Assembly: GCF_002105285.1 (NCBI RefSeq)
Contig: NZ_MUHR01000029.1
Span: 1 to 64,000 of the forward strand
Direction of reading: 5' to 3'
Origin: Planktotalea arctica
Lineage (GTDB): Bacteria; Pseudomonadota; Alphaproteobacteria; Rhodobacterales; Rhodobacteraceae
DNA: 64,000 nt
The notes under the pieces are model-generated. The model ran no database searches. It saw only the letters and a program-made list of their open reading frames with translations, and was not told the DNA's origin. Numbering within the stretch: position 1 is the stretch's first letter; each line of letters starts with the position of its first letter. The translations under genes and the position numbers were made by a program. This document shows positions 1-9,073 of this stretch, piece after piece.

Positions 1-50
1 CCTGAGGGGGGGTAGGTTTTGGCGTGCGGCTGTGTCGTTGAATCGTTCAT
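1..50 (-). CDS. 5' end of an unidentified gene leaving the left edge
   Basis: On the minus strand an ATG at 50-48 is preceded by a good ribosome binding site (AAGGGAG, about 8 bases upstream) and opens a frame that stays open to the window edge. It encodes MNDSTTQPHAKTYPPS. Only 16 residues are visible, so no family can be named. It is divergent from the TRAP transporter operon, a common position for that operon's regulator, but this is only inference from position. Confidence 0.5.
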   Translation of the reverse strand, partial: MNDSTTQPHAKTYPPS

Positions 51-543
51 GTTCAGAGCTCCCTTGATCAATCAATCACGCTGCTGGTTTTCAAGGCGTC
101 TTGGCGGAGAGCGCATGGAAATCAGCAACCTGTCCTTGGGTCACTTATAAGTTAGCTTTGAAAAGCAATAAATAAGCACAAGTAAACAAAGCGTAATGTT
201 GTCAATAATTTTTATCTTTATAGCGATGTTTTGTAAATGGTTGTGACTAAGGATGGCGGCGCAGTTGGATTGTAACGGTTTTGTGACTGCCCTATTTTCC
301 AGTGGTAAATAAAGTTGCCGCTAAATCCTTGCTTGAAAAAGCACTGTTTGCGCTAGCGCAGGCCTGCGGCATAGTGTGTCGGTATGCAATTGTATGCCGA
401 AAATCACTCCAGTCGAACCGACTCGCTCTGTGCCGCACATTTGTGCGTGCTGCCTGAAATTCGCGCAAAATTTGTTTTCAGAAAGCCGTTGCGCCCCTCA
501 CTTGGGGCGCTAAGGTTCGCACAATCATAAAAGGGAGAAGATC
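51..543. other. divergent intergenic region, 493 bases
   Basis: No convincing coding frame is seen here. The stretch from about 145 to 235 is markedly AT-rich compared with its surroundings and probably holds promoters for the TRAP operon on the right and the edge gene on the left. A repeat-like site at 380-399 is listed separately. The TRAP gene has a purine-rich ribosome binding site (AAAGGGAGAAG) just before its ATG. Confidence 0.5.
380..399. promoter_or_regulatory. candidate operator upstream of the TRAP operon
   Basis: CGGTATGCAATTGTATGCCG contains two direct copies of GTATGC separated by AATT and is also an imperfect palindrome around the central AATT. It lies about 145 bases upstream of the substrate-binding protein gene in a divergent intergenic region. 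It resembles regulator binding sites in form only. No cognate regulator is identified. Confidence 0.3.
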
Positions 544-1560
544 ATGAAAAACCTGACTGCAAAACTCATCGGTACAGCTTTCATTGCGAGCCTTGCGGGC
601 GAAGCAGCGGCGACGGAATGGAACGTTTCGGTCTGGGGCAAGCGCCGCGCCTTCACGGAGCACGTTGAAAAGCTGGCTGAACTGGTCTCTGCCAAGACCA
701 ACGGCGAATTTACCATGAACGTCTCTTATGGCGGTCTGTCCAAGAACCGCGAAAACCTTGACGGCATCTCTATTGGTGCCTTCGAGATGGCCCAATTCTG
801 CGCAGGCTATCACCGCGACAAGAACCGCGTGATCACGGTACTCGAATTGCCCTTCCTCGGTGTCGAGAATCTTGCGCAGGAAGTCGCAGTTTCCAAAGCC
901 GTTTACGCCCACCCCGCCGCGACCGAAGAAATGGCGCAGTGGAACGCGAAATTGTTGATGACCTCGCCGATGCCGCAATACAATATCGTTGGCACCGGCG
1001 ATGCGCGTAGATCGCTCGCTGATTTTGAGGGCATGCGCGTGCGTGCGACGGGCGGCATAGGCAATGCGTTCGAAGCGGTCGGTGCAGTGCCCACTTCCGT
1101 TACGGCGACTGAAGCCTATCAGGCGATGGAGGGCGGCGTGGTCGATACGGTTGCTTTCGCGCAGCACGCACATCTTAGCTTCGGCACGATCAATCAGGCG
1201 ACGTGGTGGACTGCGAACCTGAACCCCGGCACGGTGAATTGCCCTGTCGTGGTTAACATCGATGCCTATGAGAGCCTGAGCGACGCGCACCGCGAAGCGC
1301 TTGACAGCTCGGTCGACGAAGCGATTGATCACTACCTCGCCAACTATGCTGAATTGCTGGCGCGCTGGGACAGTGTTCTCGAAGAAAAGGGCGTGGAGAA
1401 AGTCGAGATTGCGGATGACGTGATCGCCGAATTCCGCGCCAAGGCGGCTGACCCGATCCGTGCCGAGTGGATCAAGGACATGGAAGCGCAGGGCCTGCCC
1501 GGTCAAGAGCTTTATGATCTTGTTGCCAAGACTTTGGCAGAGGCCAAGTCGGGCAGCTGA
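544..1560 (+). CDS. dctP: TRAP transporter substrate-binding protein (DctP family)
   Basis: Periplasmic solute-binding protein of a tripartite ATP-independent transporter. It would capture an organic acid or polyol-like solute and deliver it to the DctQM membrane pair. The 338 residues start with a Sec signal peptide (about 1-23, cleaved after AAA), and the mature length fits the family. The segment around residues 164-170 (MRVRATGG) matches the place where DctP proteins carry the conserved arginine that binds the substrate carboxylate. It is followed by two hairpins and then the small and large permeases. Substrate is not predictable from sequence alone, although the downstream glycerol kinase is a hint. 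Confidence 0.9.
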   Translation: MKNLTAKLIGTAFIASLAGEAAATEWNVSVWGKRRAFTEHVEKLAELVSAKTNGEFTMNVSYGGLSKNRENLDGISIGAFEMAQFCAGYHRDKNRVITVLELPFLGVENLAQEVAVSKAVYAHPAATEEMAQWNAKLLMTSPMPQYNIVGTGDARRSLADFEGMRVRATGGIGNAFEAVGAVPTSVTATEAYQAMEGGVVDTVAFAQHAHLSFGTINQATWWTANLNPGTVNCPVVVNIDAYESLSDAHREALDSSVDEAIDHYLANYAELLARWDSVLEEKGVEKVEIADDVIAEFRAKAADPIRAEWIKDMEAQGLPGQELYDLVAKTLAEAKSGS

Positions 1561-1570
1561 ACCCGATGAA

Positions 1571-1650
1571 TCCGGCGCGCATCAAGCGCGCGCCGGAACC
1601 CAGCTTCATTTTGCAGGGCGCACGCCGTGCGCGCCCTGCCTTTTTATTTT
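1571..1650 (+). terminator. tandem hairpins between dctP and dctQ, the second with a T-tract
   Basis: The first hairpin pairs TCCGGCGCGC with GCGCGCCGGA (1571-1597). The second pairs GCAGGGCGC (1613-1621) with GCGCCCTGC (1631-1639) and is followed by CTTTTTATTTT, the form of an intrinsic terminator. Because the permease genes continue on the same strand 16 bases later, this probably works as a partial terminator or 3' stabiliser. It would let the binding protein be made in excess over the permeases. Confidence 0.7.
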
Positions 1651-1665
1651 CGGGGAATATGACAC

Positions 1666-2295
1666 ATGGCAGGCTCAGCCGCAGTTCTTGAAGACTCCAG
1701 CCTTCTCAGCAAGCTTGATCGTGCGCTCTTGCCGTTCGAGCGTTTTTGCGCGCTCTTGAGCGGTCTGGCGATCCTGTTGTTGATGTTCCTCGCCGTCTAC
1801 TCCGTCACGGGGCGCAAGTTTTTTGCGTCACCGATGATGGGCTATGTGGATTACATAGAAGCCGCCATGCCGATTATCGCGATCATGGGCGTGTCCTATG
1901 TGCAGCGCGACGGCACGCATATCCGCATGGATATGCTGGTTTCCAAGCTACGTGGCCGCGTGCTTTGGCTTTTCGAATTTATCTCGGTGCTGCTTATCTT
2001 GCTGTTGATCGTCGCGCTCACCTGGGGCGCATGGGAACATTTCGACCGCTCTTTTGATTGCGCGCGGCCCCTGTGTAGCCGCGACAGTTCCATCGACGTG
2101 GGCATTCCGATCTGGCCGTCCAAGCTGGTTGTGCCGATCGCCTTTGGCGTGCTTACTGCGCGCTTGCTTTTGCAGGCCGTCGGCTATGGGCGTGCCTTCA
2201 TTTTGAACTCGGAAAATCCGGTGGCCGTGCCCCTTACCCTGACTGTGGCCGAGCAGGCCGCGATCGAAGCGAAATCCATTGAGGGAGCCGACTGA
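1666..2295 (+). CDS. dctQ: TRAP transporter small permease (DctQ family)
   Basis: Small membrane subunit of the TRAP transporter, 209 residues with about four hydrophobic segments (near residues 22-45, 58-80, 98-122 and 145-170). This matches DctQ topology. The start at 1666 is supported by a GGGGA motif about ten bases upstream. Its stop overlaps the start of the large permease by one base (TGATG), so the two are translationally coupled. A loop near residues 125-140 holds two cysteines (CARPLCSRD) predicted to be outside the membrane segments, which is not typical of every DctQ. The role follows from position between DctP and DctM. Confidence 0.88.
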   Translation: MAGSAAVLEDSSLLSKLDRALLPFERFCALLSGLAILLLMFLAVYSVTGRKFFASPMMGYVDYIEAAMPIIAIMGVSYVQRDGTHIRMDMLVSKLRGRVLWLFEFISVLLILLLIVALTWGAWEHFDRSFDCARPLCSRDSSIDVGIPIWPSKLVVPIAFGVLTARLLLQAVGYGRAFILNSENPVAVPLTLTVAEQAAIEAKSIEGAD

Positions 2296-3695
2296 TGGAA
2301 CCTATCGAGATCGGCCTATGGGTCAGCGGCGGCATGCTGGTGTTTGTTCTGCTTGGCATGCGCGTCGCCTTTGCTGCGGGACTTGCGGGATTTGTCGGCC
2401 TTGTCTGGCTGCGCTGGAACGGCTTTGATTATGACCCCGAGCGCTTTTGGAAAGCTGTAGAAATCAGCGTCAAGATCGCAGGTTTGACCCCCCATTCCAA
2501 GGTCAGCGCGCAGGTGCTTAGCCTGATCCCCGTGTTCATCCTGATCGGCTATCTTGCCTATCATGCAAAGCTGACCGTTGCGCTGTTCGAGGCCGCGAAA
2601 CGCTGGATCGCTTGGGTGCCGGGCGGACTGGCCGTGGCCACGGTGTTCGCGACCGCAGGCTTTGCCGCTGTCTCCGGCGCCTCCGTTGCGACCGCCGCGG
2701 TTTTTGCGCGGATCGCTATCCCTGAAATGCTGAAAGTGGGCTATAACAAAGCCTTCGCCGCGGGCGTGGTCGCGGCAGGCGGCACGCTGGCCTCGCTCAT
2801 TCCGCCCTCTGCAATCCTTGTGATCTACGCGATTATCGTTGAACAGGACGTGGGCAAATTGCTGCTTGCAGGGTTTATTCCGGGCATGTTCTCGGCGTTG
2901 GTCTATGCGATCCTGATCATCGGCCTTGCGGTGGGGTTCAAGAATATCGGCCCGCCCGTAGGCGGCTTTACATGGCGCGAGCGCTTTGAATCGCTGCCCC
3001 CCGCCTTGCCCATCGTGGCCGTGGTCGTGATCATCATTTTCTTCGTCTACAATCCATTTGGCGATGCTTGGGGCACCGCGACCGAGGGCGGGGCAATCGG
3101 CGCGTTCATCATCTTTTGCATGGCGCTCTATCGCGGGATGCGCTGGAAGCAACTCAAAAGCGCGCTGCTGGAAACTGCCAAACTGACGGTGATGATCTTT
3201 ACGATCATCTGGGGCGTGCTGATCTATGTGCGCTTCCTTGGCTTCGCCAAATTGCCCGATGCGTTCTCGGACTGGATCACGGGGCTGGACATGGCACCGC
3301 TGACGATCCTGATTTGTATCTTGCTCGCCTATGCGGTGCTGGGCATGTTCATGGACGCGATCGGTATGCTGCTTTTGACGCTGCCTGTGGTCTACCCTGC
3401 GGTTATGGCGCTCAATGGCGGTGAAATGGTCAGCGCAGCGGACAGCGCCTTTGGCATGTCCGGTCCGATGTGTGCGATCTGGTTCGGGATATTGGTGGTG
3501 AAGATGGCCGAGTTCTGCCTTATCACCCCGCCCATCGGGCTTAACTGCTTCGTTGTGGCGGGCGTGCGCGACGATCTCACGGTGCAGGACGTCTTCAAGG
3601 GTGTGACGCCCTTCTTCATCGCCGACGGTATCACCATCGCGTTGCTGGTGTCCTTTCCGGGCATCGTGCTCTGGCTGCCCTCGCTCGCCTCATAG
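2295..3695 (+). CDS. dctM: TRAP transporter large permease (DctM family)
   Basis: Main transport subunit, 466 residues, strongly hydrophobic with about a dozen membrane segments. It couples sodium or proton re-entry to solute import. The stretch with FAAVSGASVATAAVFARIAI (near residues 122-143) and the following GGTLASLIPPS are signatures of DctM/IT superfamily permeases. It overlaps dctQ by one base and completes the dctPQM set. Glycerol kinase begins 29 bases after its stop on the same strand, so both may be on one transcript. Confidence 0.92.
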   Translation: MEPIEIGLWVSGGMLVFVLLGMRVAFAAGLAGFVGLVWLRWNGFDYDPERFWKAVEISVKIAGLTPHSKVSAQVLSLIPVFILIGYLAYHAKLTVALFEAAKRWIAWVPGGLAVATVFATAGFAAVSGASVATAAVFARIAIPEMLKVGYNKAFAAGVVAAGGTLASLIPPSAILVIYAIIVEQDVGKLLLAGFIPGMFSALVYAILIIGLAVGFKNIGPPVGGFTWRERFESLPPALPIVAVVVIIIFFVYNPFGDAWGTATEGGAIGAFIIFCMALYRGMRWKQLKSALLETAKLTVMIFTIIWGVLIYVRFLGFAKLPDAFSDWITGLDMAPLTILICILLAYAVLGMFMDAIGMLLLTLPVVYPAVMALNGGEMVSAADSAFGMSGPMCAIWFGILVVKMAEFCLITPPIGLNCFVVAGVRDDLTVQDVFKGVTPFFIADGITIALLVSFPGIVLWLPSLAS

Positions 3696-3724
3696 ATTAA
3701 CCACTCGTTATAACGGACGACCCC

Positions 3725-5209
3725 ATGACCCATATCCTTGCCATCGATCAAGGCACCACATCGACCCGCGCGATCCTGTTCGGGGCCGATATGGTGCCCG
3801 TCGCCAGTGCGCAGGAAGAGTTCGAGCAGCATTTTCCGCAAAGTGGCTGGGTCGAGCATGATGCGATGGACCTTTGGACCAGTACCGCCGCCACCTGCCG
3901 CGGCGCGATTGAAAAGGCAGGGATCAAAGCGGAAGATATCGCCGCACTCGGGATCACCAATCAGCGGGAAACCACGGTTTTATGGGATCGCACCAACGGC
4001 AAACCTCTGCACCGCGCGATCGTCTGGCAGGATCGGCGCACGTCCGCGCTGTGTCACGCGTTGAAAGAAGCGGGGCATGAAGCGGTGGTGACCGAGCGCA
4101 CCGGCTTGCTGCTCGATCCATATTTTAGCGGTACGAAACTGAAATGGCTGCTTGATAATGTCGAGGGCGCGCGCGCTAGGGCAGAAGCGGGCGAGCTGGC
4201 CTTTGGCACCGTCGATAGCTGGCTTATCTGGAACCTTACGGGCGGCAAGGCCCATGTCACCGATGCCACCAATGCGGCGCGCACCATGCTATATGATATT
4301 CGCAAAGGCCGCTGGTCGCAGACCATGTGCGATATGCTTGATATCCCCATGTCCGTACTGCCCGAGGTCAAGGATTGCGCCGCTGATTTCGGCATGGTGC
4401 GGGCCGATTTGTTCGGGCGCGAAATTCCGATTTTGGGCGTTGCGGGCGATCAACAGGCCGCGACGGTGGGGCAGGCGTGCTTCAAGCCGGGCATGCTCAA
4501 ATCGACCTATGGCACCGGATGCTTCGCGCTGCTGAACACGGGCGACGAACCTGTGACGTCCAACAATCGCCTGCTGACCACGATTGCCTATCAGCTTGAC
4601 GGCAAACCGACCTATGCGCTGGAAGGCTCCATTTTCATTGCGGGGGCGGTGGTGCAATGGCTGCGCGACGGGCTGAAGATCATTCGCGAGGCGAAGGAAA
4701 CCCAGCCCCTCGCGGATAGTGCGGATGCGGGGCAGGATGTGATCATCGTGCCGGCCTTCACCGGTCTTGGTGCGCCCTATTGGAATGCAGAGTGTCGCGG
4801 CGCGGTGTACGGCCTCACGCGCGGCTCTGGCCCTGCGGAACTGGCCAAGGCGGCGCTGGAAAGCGTCGGGTTTCAAACCCGCGATCTACTGGAAGCGATG
4901 CACGCGGATTGGTGCGGCGCAGAAGAAACCGCCCTGCGGGTCGATGGCGGGATGAGCGGCTCGGACTGGGCCATGCAGTTCCTGTCCGATATTCTGGGCG
5001 CGCCTGTGGATCGCCCTCATGTGCTGGAAACCACTGCGCTTGGTGCTGCATGGCTTGCCGGTCAGCGCGCGGGGCTTTATCCGGGCCTTGAAGAGTTCGC
5101 AGCGACTTGGGCGCTCGAGCGTAAATTCACCCCCGAGATGGACACGCAAACTCGCGGTACACGCTATGCGCGCTGGGGTAGGGCAGTGCAGGCGACCTTG
5201 TCGGTGTGA
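3725..5209 (+). CDS. glpK: glycerol kinase
   Basis: Phosphorylates glycerol to sn-glycerol 3-phosphate with ATP in the cytosol. The 494 residues match the usual length of GlpK. The N-terminus has the FGGY-kinase phosphate loop ([11 protein letters not shown]), followed by the glycerol-contacting ITNQRET and IVWQDRRT segments. Later come GVAGDQQAA, the nucleotide-binding STYGTGCF and the C-terminal [10 protein letters not shown]. No glpF, glpD or glpR is adjacent. Instead it directly follows a TRAP transporter and precedes thyA by 40 bases. Identity is secure, but the coupling to the transporter is inference. Confidence 0.96.
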   Translation: MTHILAIDQGTTSTRAILFGADMVPVASAQEEFEQHFPQSGWVEHDAMDLWTSTAATCRGAIEKAGIKAEDIAALGITNQRETTVLWDRTNGKPLHRAIVWQDRRTSALCHALKEAGHEAVVTERTGLLLDPYFSGTKLKWLLDNVEGARARAEAGELAFGTVDSWLIWNLTGGKAHVTDATNAARTMLYDIRKGRWSQTMCDMLDIPMSVLPEVKDCAADFGMVRADLFGREIPILGVAGDQQAATVGQACFKPGMLKSTYGTGCFALLNTGDEPVTSNNRLLTTIAYQLDGKPTYALEGSIFIAGAVVQWLRDGLKIIREAKETQPLADSADAGQDVIIVPAFTGLGAPYWNAECRGAVYGLTRGSGPAELAKAALESVGFQTRDLLEAMHADWCGAEETALRVDGGMSGSDWAMQFLSDILGAPVDRPHVLETTALGAAWLAGQRAGLYPGLEEFAATWALERKFTPEMDTQTRGTRYARWGRAVQATLSV

Positions 5210-5249
5210 CGCGCACTTGTTAAAGCAAAGCCAAACTGGGGGAAATGCA

Positions 5250-6047
5250 GTGAAGCAATACCATCAAGCCTTGCGCGATGTTCTGGAGTTTGGGGTTCAG
5301 TCCACGGACCGAACTGGCACTGGCACCATTTCGCATTTCGGGATGCAGTGCCGCTACCGGATGGCGGACGGGTTTCCTTTGGTCACCACCAAAAAGCTGC
5401 ATCTGAAATCGATCATCCACGAGCTTTTGTGGTTTATCGCAGGCGATACCAACATCAAGTATCTCAAGGATAACGGTGTTTCGATCTGGGACGAATGGGC
5501 GGACGAGAACGGCGATCTCGGACCTGTCTACGGCGCGCAGTGGCGCCGCTTCCCTGCGCCGGGTGGTGCAGGCTCTATCGATCAAATCACTGACCTTATC
5601 GAGGCGATCAAGAAGACCCCCGATAGCCGCCGACTCATCGTTTCTGCGTGGAATCCGGCGGAAGTGCCCAATATGGCGCTGCCTCCGTGTCACACGCTCT
5701 GGCAGGTCCGTATTTCGGGTGGAAAACTGCATTTGCAGCTTTATCAACGCTCCGCGGATATGTTCCTCGGCGTACCCTTCAACATCGCCTCCTACGCGCT
5801 TTTGCTGCATATGCTGGCACATGTGACGGGCTACGAGCCGGGGGATTTTATCCACTCCATCGGCGACGCGCATATCTATTCCAACCATATGGAGCAGGTG
5901 CAAACCCAGCTTGCGCGCGCGCCAAAATCACTGCCGCAGCTTTGCATCAAGCGGCAGGTCCCGACGCTTTTCGACTTCACCTATGATGATTTCGAGATTA
6001 TCGGCTATGATCCCGACGCGGCCATCCGCGCGCCTGTGGCGGTGTAG
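5250..6047 (+). CDS. thyA: thymidylate synthase
   Basis: Converts dUMP to dTMP using methylenetetrahydrofolate, producing dihydrofolate. The GTG start at 5250 is chosen because GGGGGAAA lies just upstream and the product then begins like ThyA ([14 protein letters not shown]) with 265 residues, the normal size. The frame is open further upstream but that would run through glpK. The catalytic cysteine is residue 147 in PPCHTLWQ; the dUMP-binding [20 protein letters not shown] and the [11 protein letters not shown] segment are intact. Dihydrofolate reductase follows three bases after the stop, so product and recycling enzyme are co-expressed. Confidence 0.97.
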   Translation: MKQYHQALRDVLEFGVQSTDRTGTGTISHFGMQCRYRMADGFPLVTTKKLHLKSIIHELLWFIAGDTNIKYLKDNGVSIWDEWADENGDLGPVYGAQWRRFPAPGGAGSIDQITDLIEAIKKTPDSRRLIVSAWNPAEVPNMALPPCHTLWQVRISGGKLHLQLYQRSADMFLGVPFNIASYALLLHMLAHVTGYEPGDFIHSIGDAHIYSNHMEQVQTQLARAPKSLPQLCIKRQVPTLFDFTYDDFEIIGYDPDAAIRAPVAV

Positions 6048-6050
6048 CGT

Positions 6051-6536
6051 ATGATTTCGCTGATTGTTGCACGCGACCGGAACGGGGCCATTGGCAAGGA
6101 TAATGACATTCCTTGGTATGCCCCTGAGGACCTACAATTCTTCAAACGCGAGACCCTTGGCGGTGCGATCATCATGGGGCGCAATACTTGGGACAGCCTG
6201 CCGTTCAAACCATTGAAGGATCGATTGAACATCGTTGTGACCTCGCAAGGGTGCAGCGCCGAGCATACCTTCACCAGTGTCGCACAGGCTGTCGCGTTTG
6301 CCTACGCAAAGGGCTACAGGCGCGTTTATGGCATCGGCGGTGCAGGGATATACCGAGAGATGATCACGCTTGCGGACCGCATGTTGATCACTGAAGTCGA
6401 TCTTTCGATCGAGGCGGCGGACACGCATTTCCCTGCGTTTGAGCGCGCGCATTGGAACATCTTGGGCGAAACACCTCTGCGCGAAGACCTCCCGACATGC
6501 ACGGTTTTCGAGTATTTGAGGCATGCAAAACTATAA
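6051..6536 (+). CDS. folA: dihydrofolate reductase
   Basis: Reduces dihydrofolate to tetrahydrofolate with NADPH, regenerating the cofactor oxidised by ThyA immediately upstream. The 161 residues are the usual size. Family motifs are clear: N-terminal SLIVARDRNGAIGKDNDIPW with the active-site region, the acidic residue in the YAPEDLQFFKRET helix, the IIMGRNTWDSLP segment and the NADPH-binding VYGIGGAGIYREM. The start lies three bases after the thyA stop, supporting an operon. Confidence 0.96.
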   Translation: MISLIVARDRNGAIGKDNDIPWYAPEDLQFFKRETLGGAIIMGRNTWDSLPFKPLKDRLNIVVTSQGCSAEHTFTSVAQAVAFAYAKGYRRVYGIGGAGIYREMITLADRMLITEVDLSIEAADTHFPAFERAHWNILGETPLREDLPTCTVFEYLRHAKL

Positions 6537-6697
6537 AGCTTTGCGCTTTTGCTTGCAAAAGAATCACACTGCGAGGTCGAGTTTGGTCAATGCGGCCCAA
6601 CTTGCGTGCGCCTAAATTGACTTAATTGCGCCCCATGTTAGGTCTAACTGATAATAAAAAACACCATCTCGAGCAGTTTCATAAAAAGGGCAGTTCC

Positions 6698-7036
6698 ATG
6701 TTTTCAAAAGTTTTCGCAGTGGCCGTTGCGGCGACAATCGCCGCTTCTTCGCAGGCTCTGGCCTGGGGTGATATGTATATGGGGGACGGCACGCATAATC
6801 CCAATAGCGTTGCGCCGCAGGCCTATCATGGCCCGAACTATTGCCCTCCGGGCCTACAGCCGGTGGTTCTTGGCGGCGTCATTTGCTGTGGCACTGCGGC
6901 GCGCGGCTACACGCCGATGAAGCAGCAGCACGTCAAAAAGCACGCGCCGAAAACGACCGCCATCGTGAGCGACCAGGTGCTCTACACACGAGAGCAGGTA
7001 TACGGCCAGCGCACGATCTATATCCAATCCGAGTGA
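6698..7036 (+). CDS. small secreted protein of unknown function
   Basis: I do not recognise this gene. The 112-residue product has a clear Sec signal peptide (about residues 1-23, ending SSQALA). The mature part is short, with cysteines in NYCPPG and VICCGTAAR, a basic lysine/histidine patch (KQQHVKKHAPK) and a tyrosine-rich C-terminus. The ATG at 6698 is preferred over an in-frame ATG 72 bases upstream because it begins the signal peptide and has AAAAAGGG upstream. A strong terminator follows, so it is probably monocistronic. The paired cysteines suggest a disulfide-stabilised exported protein. Confidence 0.7.
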   Translation: MFSKVFAVAVAATIAASSQALAWGDMYMGDGTHNPNSVAPQAYHGPNYCPPGLQPVVLGGVICCGTAARGYTPMKQQHVKKHAPKTTAIVSDQVLYTREQVYGQRTIYIQSE

Positions 7037-7063
7037 TCGAGTAGCGCCGTCAATAAACGACCA

Positions 7064-7090
7064 AGCCCAGCGATTCCGCTGGGCTTTTTC
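7064..7090 (+). terminator. intrinsic terminator after the small secreted protein gene
   Basis: AGCCCAGCG pairs with CGCTGGGCT around a three-base loop, followed by TTTTTC. It ends 13 bases before the convergent cold-shock gene, so it separates the two transcripts. Confidence 0.85.
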
Positions 7091-7102
7091 GTGCTGTGTA
7101 GT

Positions 7103-7309
7103 TTAAAGCGCCTTCAAATTGGCCGCCATATCGCGTCCATCGCGGCCCTCTTCCATGTCGAACGAGACCTTTTGATTGTCGGCCAAACCCGTCATTCCCG
7201 AGCGCTCGACGGCTGAAATATGTACGAACACATCCTTGCCGCCGCCTTCAGGTTCGATAAATCCGAACCCCTTGGTGGTGTTGAACCATTTTACGGTGCC
7301 ATTGGGCAT
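7103..7309 (-). CDS. cold-shock domain protein (CspA family)
   Basis: Single-strand nucleic-acid binding protein of 68 residues made of one cold-shock domain. RNP-1 (KGFGFIEPE) and RNP-2 (DVFVHISAV) are both present, as is the N-terminal GTVKWFN start. Such proteins act as RNA chaperones and anti-terminators. Several paralogues are usual per genome, so the exact symbol is not assigned. The gene is alone on the minus strand between two convergent or divergent neighbours. Confidence 0.93.
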   Translation of the reverse strand: MPNGTVKWFNTTKGFGFIEPEGGGKDVFVHISAVERSGMTGLADNQKVSFDMEEGRDGRDMAANLKAL

Positions 7310-7446
7310 TCCGCGAACTCCCTTTCCAATACTTCCGTAGCCGTGAGCTTAGCATTCCCGTGCGAATTTCAAGGAATTTTCGGATAACCCGAGTTGACAT
7401 TTTCGTTAGAAACACGCGCTCTGACGCAAAGAATAGGGAGATCGAA

Positions 7447-7761
7447 ATGAAGCTATATGGCCTGAAAAACTGCGACACCTGCCGCAAGGCTTTGAAATCC
7501 TTGCCCGATGCGCAGCTTGTCGATGTACGTGGCGACGGCGTGCCGATCGCGCTTTTGCAAAGGGCCGAGGCAGAGTTCGGCGCGGCCTTGCTAAACACGC
7601 GCTCGAGCACATGGCGCAATCTTGGCGAGGCCGAGCGTGCACGCCCTTCGCTGGACTTGCTGGTGGATCATCCCGCCTTGATGAAGCGTCCGCTGATTGA
7701 GATCGGCGATGCGCTTTATTTGGGCTGGAGCAAAGAGGTGCAGGCGACCCTAGGCGTCTGA
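7447..7761 (+). CDS. ArsC/Spx-family thioredoxin-fold protein (YffB-like)
   Basis: A 104-residue protein with the ArsC/Spx thioredoxin fold: start MKLYGLKNCDTCRKAL with a CxxC pair (residues 9 and 12), then the family's late motif LMKRPLIEIGDALYLGWS. In true arsenate reductases the first cysteine is catalytic; the YffB branch has no established substrate. The start at 7447 is the first methionine that gives the canonical N-terminus, with a GGGAGAT motif upstream. The end overlaps the 3' end of the convergent DoxX gene by 12 bases. No arsenic resistance genes are nearby. Confidence 0.85.
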   Translation: MKLYGLKNCDTCRKALKSLPDAQLVDVRGDGVPIALLQRAEAEFGAALLNTRSSTWRNLGEAERARPSLDLLVDHPALMKRPLIEIGDALYLGWSKEVQATLGV

Positions 7762-8301
7762 CTTGGTAAAGACGCGGTCCAGCGACAGCCAGCCCGCGCC
7801 TTTGAACACCAGGATTGCAAGCGCCAGAACCCAGAACATGCGCTGATCGAGGATGATTCCGTCAGGGATGCGATCGAACCATGCGCCCAGCACTTTTGGG
7901 TCGCTCCACGCATTGTGCCCGATCAGATCGGTCAGGCTTTGCACCACGATAAATCCGATCATGCCAAGCGCCGCCAGCCGCGTGAGCAGCCCGACGATGA
8001 TAAGGGCGGGCAGGATGAATTCGGCCCATGTGCCTGCGATCACGACCGCCCAGTGAAACAGGCCAAGCTGGCTGACATCATAGCCTGCCGCCTCCATCGC
8101 GCGGGGAAAAATCTGCGCGTAGGCCCCGAGCGAGGGCTGGAAAATCCCCATGACGCCGCCGCCCAGTTTGGTCAGTCCCGAGTTGAAGAAATAAAGCGCA
8201 AGGGCGGCTGCGAAGGCAAAGCGCGCCGCAAAGGCGAGCGCGGCGTCGCCCGCGCCGATGGGGGCGAACAGGCGCTCCTGGAGAGCAATCAAACTGCGCA
8301 T
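7750..8301 (-). CDS. DoxX-family membrane protein, last gene of the bufferin-like operon
   Basis: Integral membrane protein of 183 residues with about four membrane segments and the DoxX arrangement (LYFFNSGLTKLGG near the start, WAEFILPALIIVGLLTRLAA in the middle). The start at 8301 is preferred over one seven codons upstream because AGAAGGA sits at the right distance and it follows the DUF2063 stop by four bases. DoxX proteins accompany DUF692/DUF2063/DUF2282 genes in many bacteria as the membrane member of the operon; their exact role there is unresolved. Copper or redox functions are usually suspected. Confidence 0.85.
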   Translation of the reverse strand: MRSLIALQERLFAPIGAGDAALAFAARFAFAAALALYFFNSGLTKLGGGVMGIFQPSLGAYAQIFPRAMEAAGYDVSQLGLFHWAVVIAGTWAEFILPALIIVGLLTRLAALGMIGFIVVQSLTDLIGHNAWSDPKVLGAWFDRIPDGIILDQRMFWVLALAILVFKGAGWLSLDRVFTKSDA

Positions 8302-8305
8302 ATGT

Positions 8306-9073
8306 CTAGTCCTTCTGGTCATTTATGGGCGTCACTGTGCCAATCGCGCCGGTTTGGAGCAAAAGCCCCAAAAGGCTGGGGAAATCGAAATCGGGGTGGA
8401 TTTGTTCAATATTTTCAAGCGCGTCGCCGAGCAGGGTTCCCGCGCGCAAGGCTTCTATCAGATCAGCGCCGCCCACTGGGAGAGCGTGCATGCTCGGGTC
8501 GAACTCTTGGCGCGCGATAAGCACGTCCTGAGCGCGCGCCGCAGGTTTCGGCGCGCCGTCCGTCATGTTGAAATGCCAGATATCGAGGATTGGCCAGAGC
8601 GAGCGCAGGGTGTGAACGGCTGGTACGAAGTGCACCTGCGCGCGGGCGAGCACCTTGGGGGGCAATGTGCTGAATACCGCAGGATCGATCGGGGTGGCGT
8701 CGCGCGCGTGGTAGCTGCGGCGCTGCGCCAGCTCCAGCCGTGCCACATCGCCGAGGTAGGAAAGATGCGCCAGTGGCTTAAAGCCCTCTAAATACGCAGG
8801 AAATTCAGCGCCATAAAGCATCATGCGCGGATCAGCGGGTGGGTGTTCGCGCACGTAAAGTCCGGCAAGGGACGAAAAATTATGTATGCCAAGTAACTTT
8901 TCGATGACCGGAAAGCTATGTGAAAGTGCCTCTTTCAGGCTCATCACCACGTTGTTGCGATAGACATCAAAACGCTTGCCCGCAGGGCGATCAAGCCCAT
9001 CCAGAAGTCCCCGGGGCACGGCGATATCAGGATCGAAGAGCGCCGTTCGAAATTGTGATTGCGCGCTTCTCAT
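8306..9073 (-). CDS. bufC1: DUF2063 protein, partner of the MNIO enzyme (BufC-like)
   Basis: A 255-residue cytosolic protein whose N-terminal half is the DUF2063 domain ([18 protein letters not shown] and FPVIEKLLG are typical). In characterised MNIO systems this partner helps bring the precursor peptide to the DUF692 enzyme. The ATG overlaps the stop of the upstream DUF692 gene by four bases, so the two are coupled. Its C-terminal region (about 150-255) is less conserved and carries the [20 protein letters not shown] stretch often seen in the family. Confidence 0.87.
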   Translation of the reverse strand: MRSAQSQFRTALFDPDIAVPRGLLDGLDRPAGKRFDVYRNNVVMSLKEALSHSFPVIEKLLGIHNFSSLAGLYVREHPPADPRMMLYGAEFPAYLEGFKPLAHLSYLGDVARLELAQRRSYHARDATPIDPAVFSTLPPKVLARAQVHFVPAVHTLRSLWPILDIWHFNMTDGAPKPAARAQDVLIARQEFDPSMHALPVGGADLIEALRAGTLLGDALENIEQIHPDFDFPSLLGLLLQTGAIGTVTPINDQKD

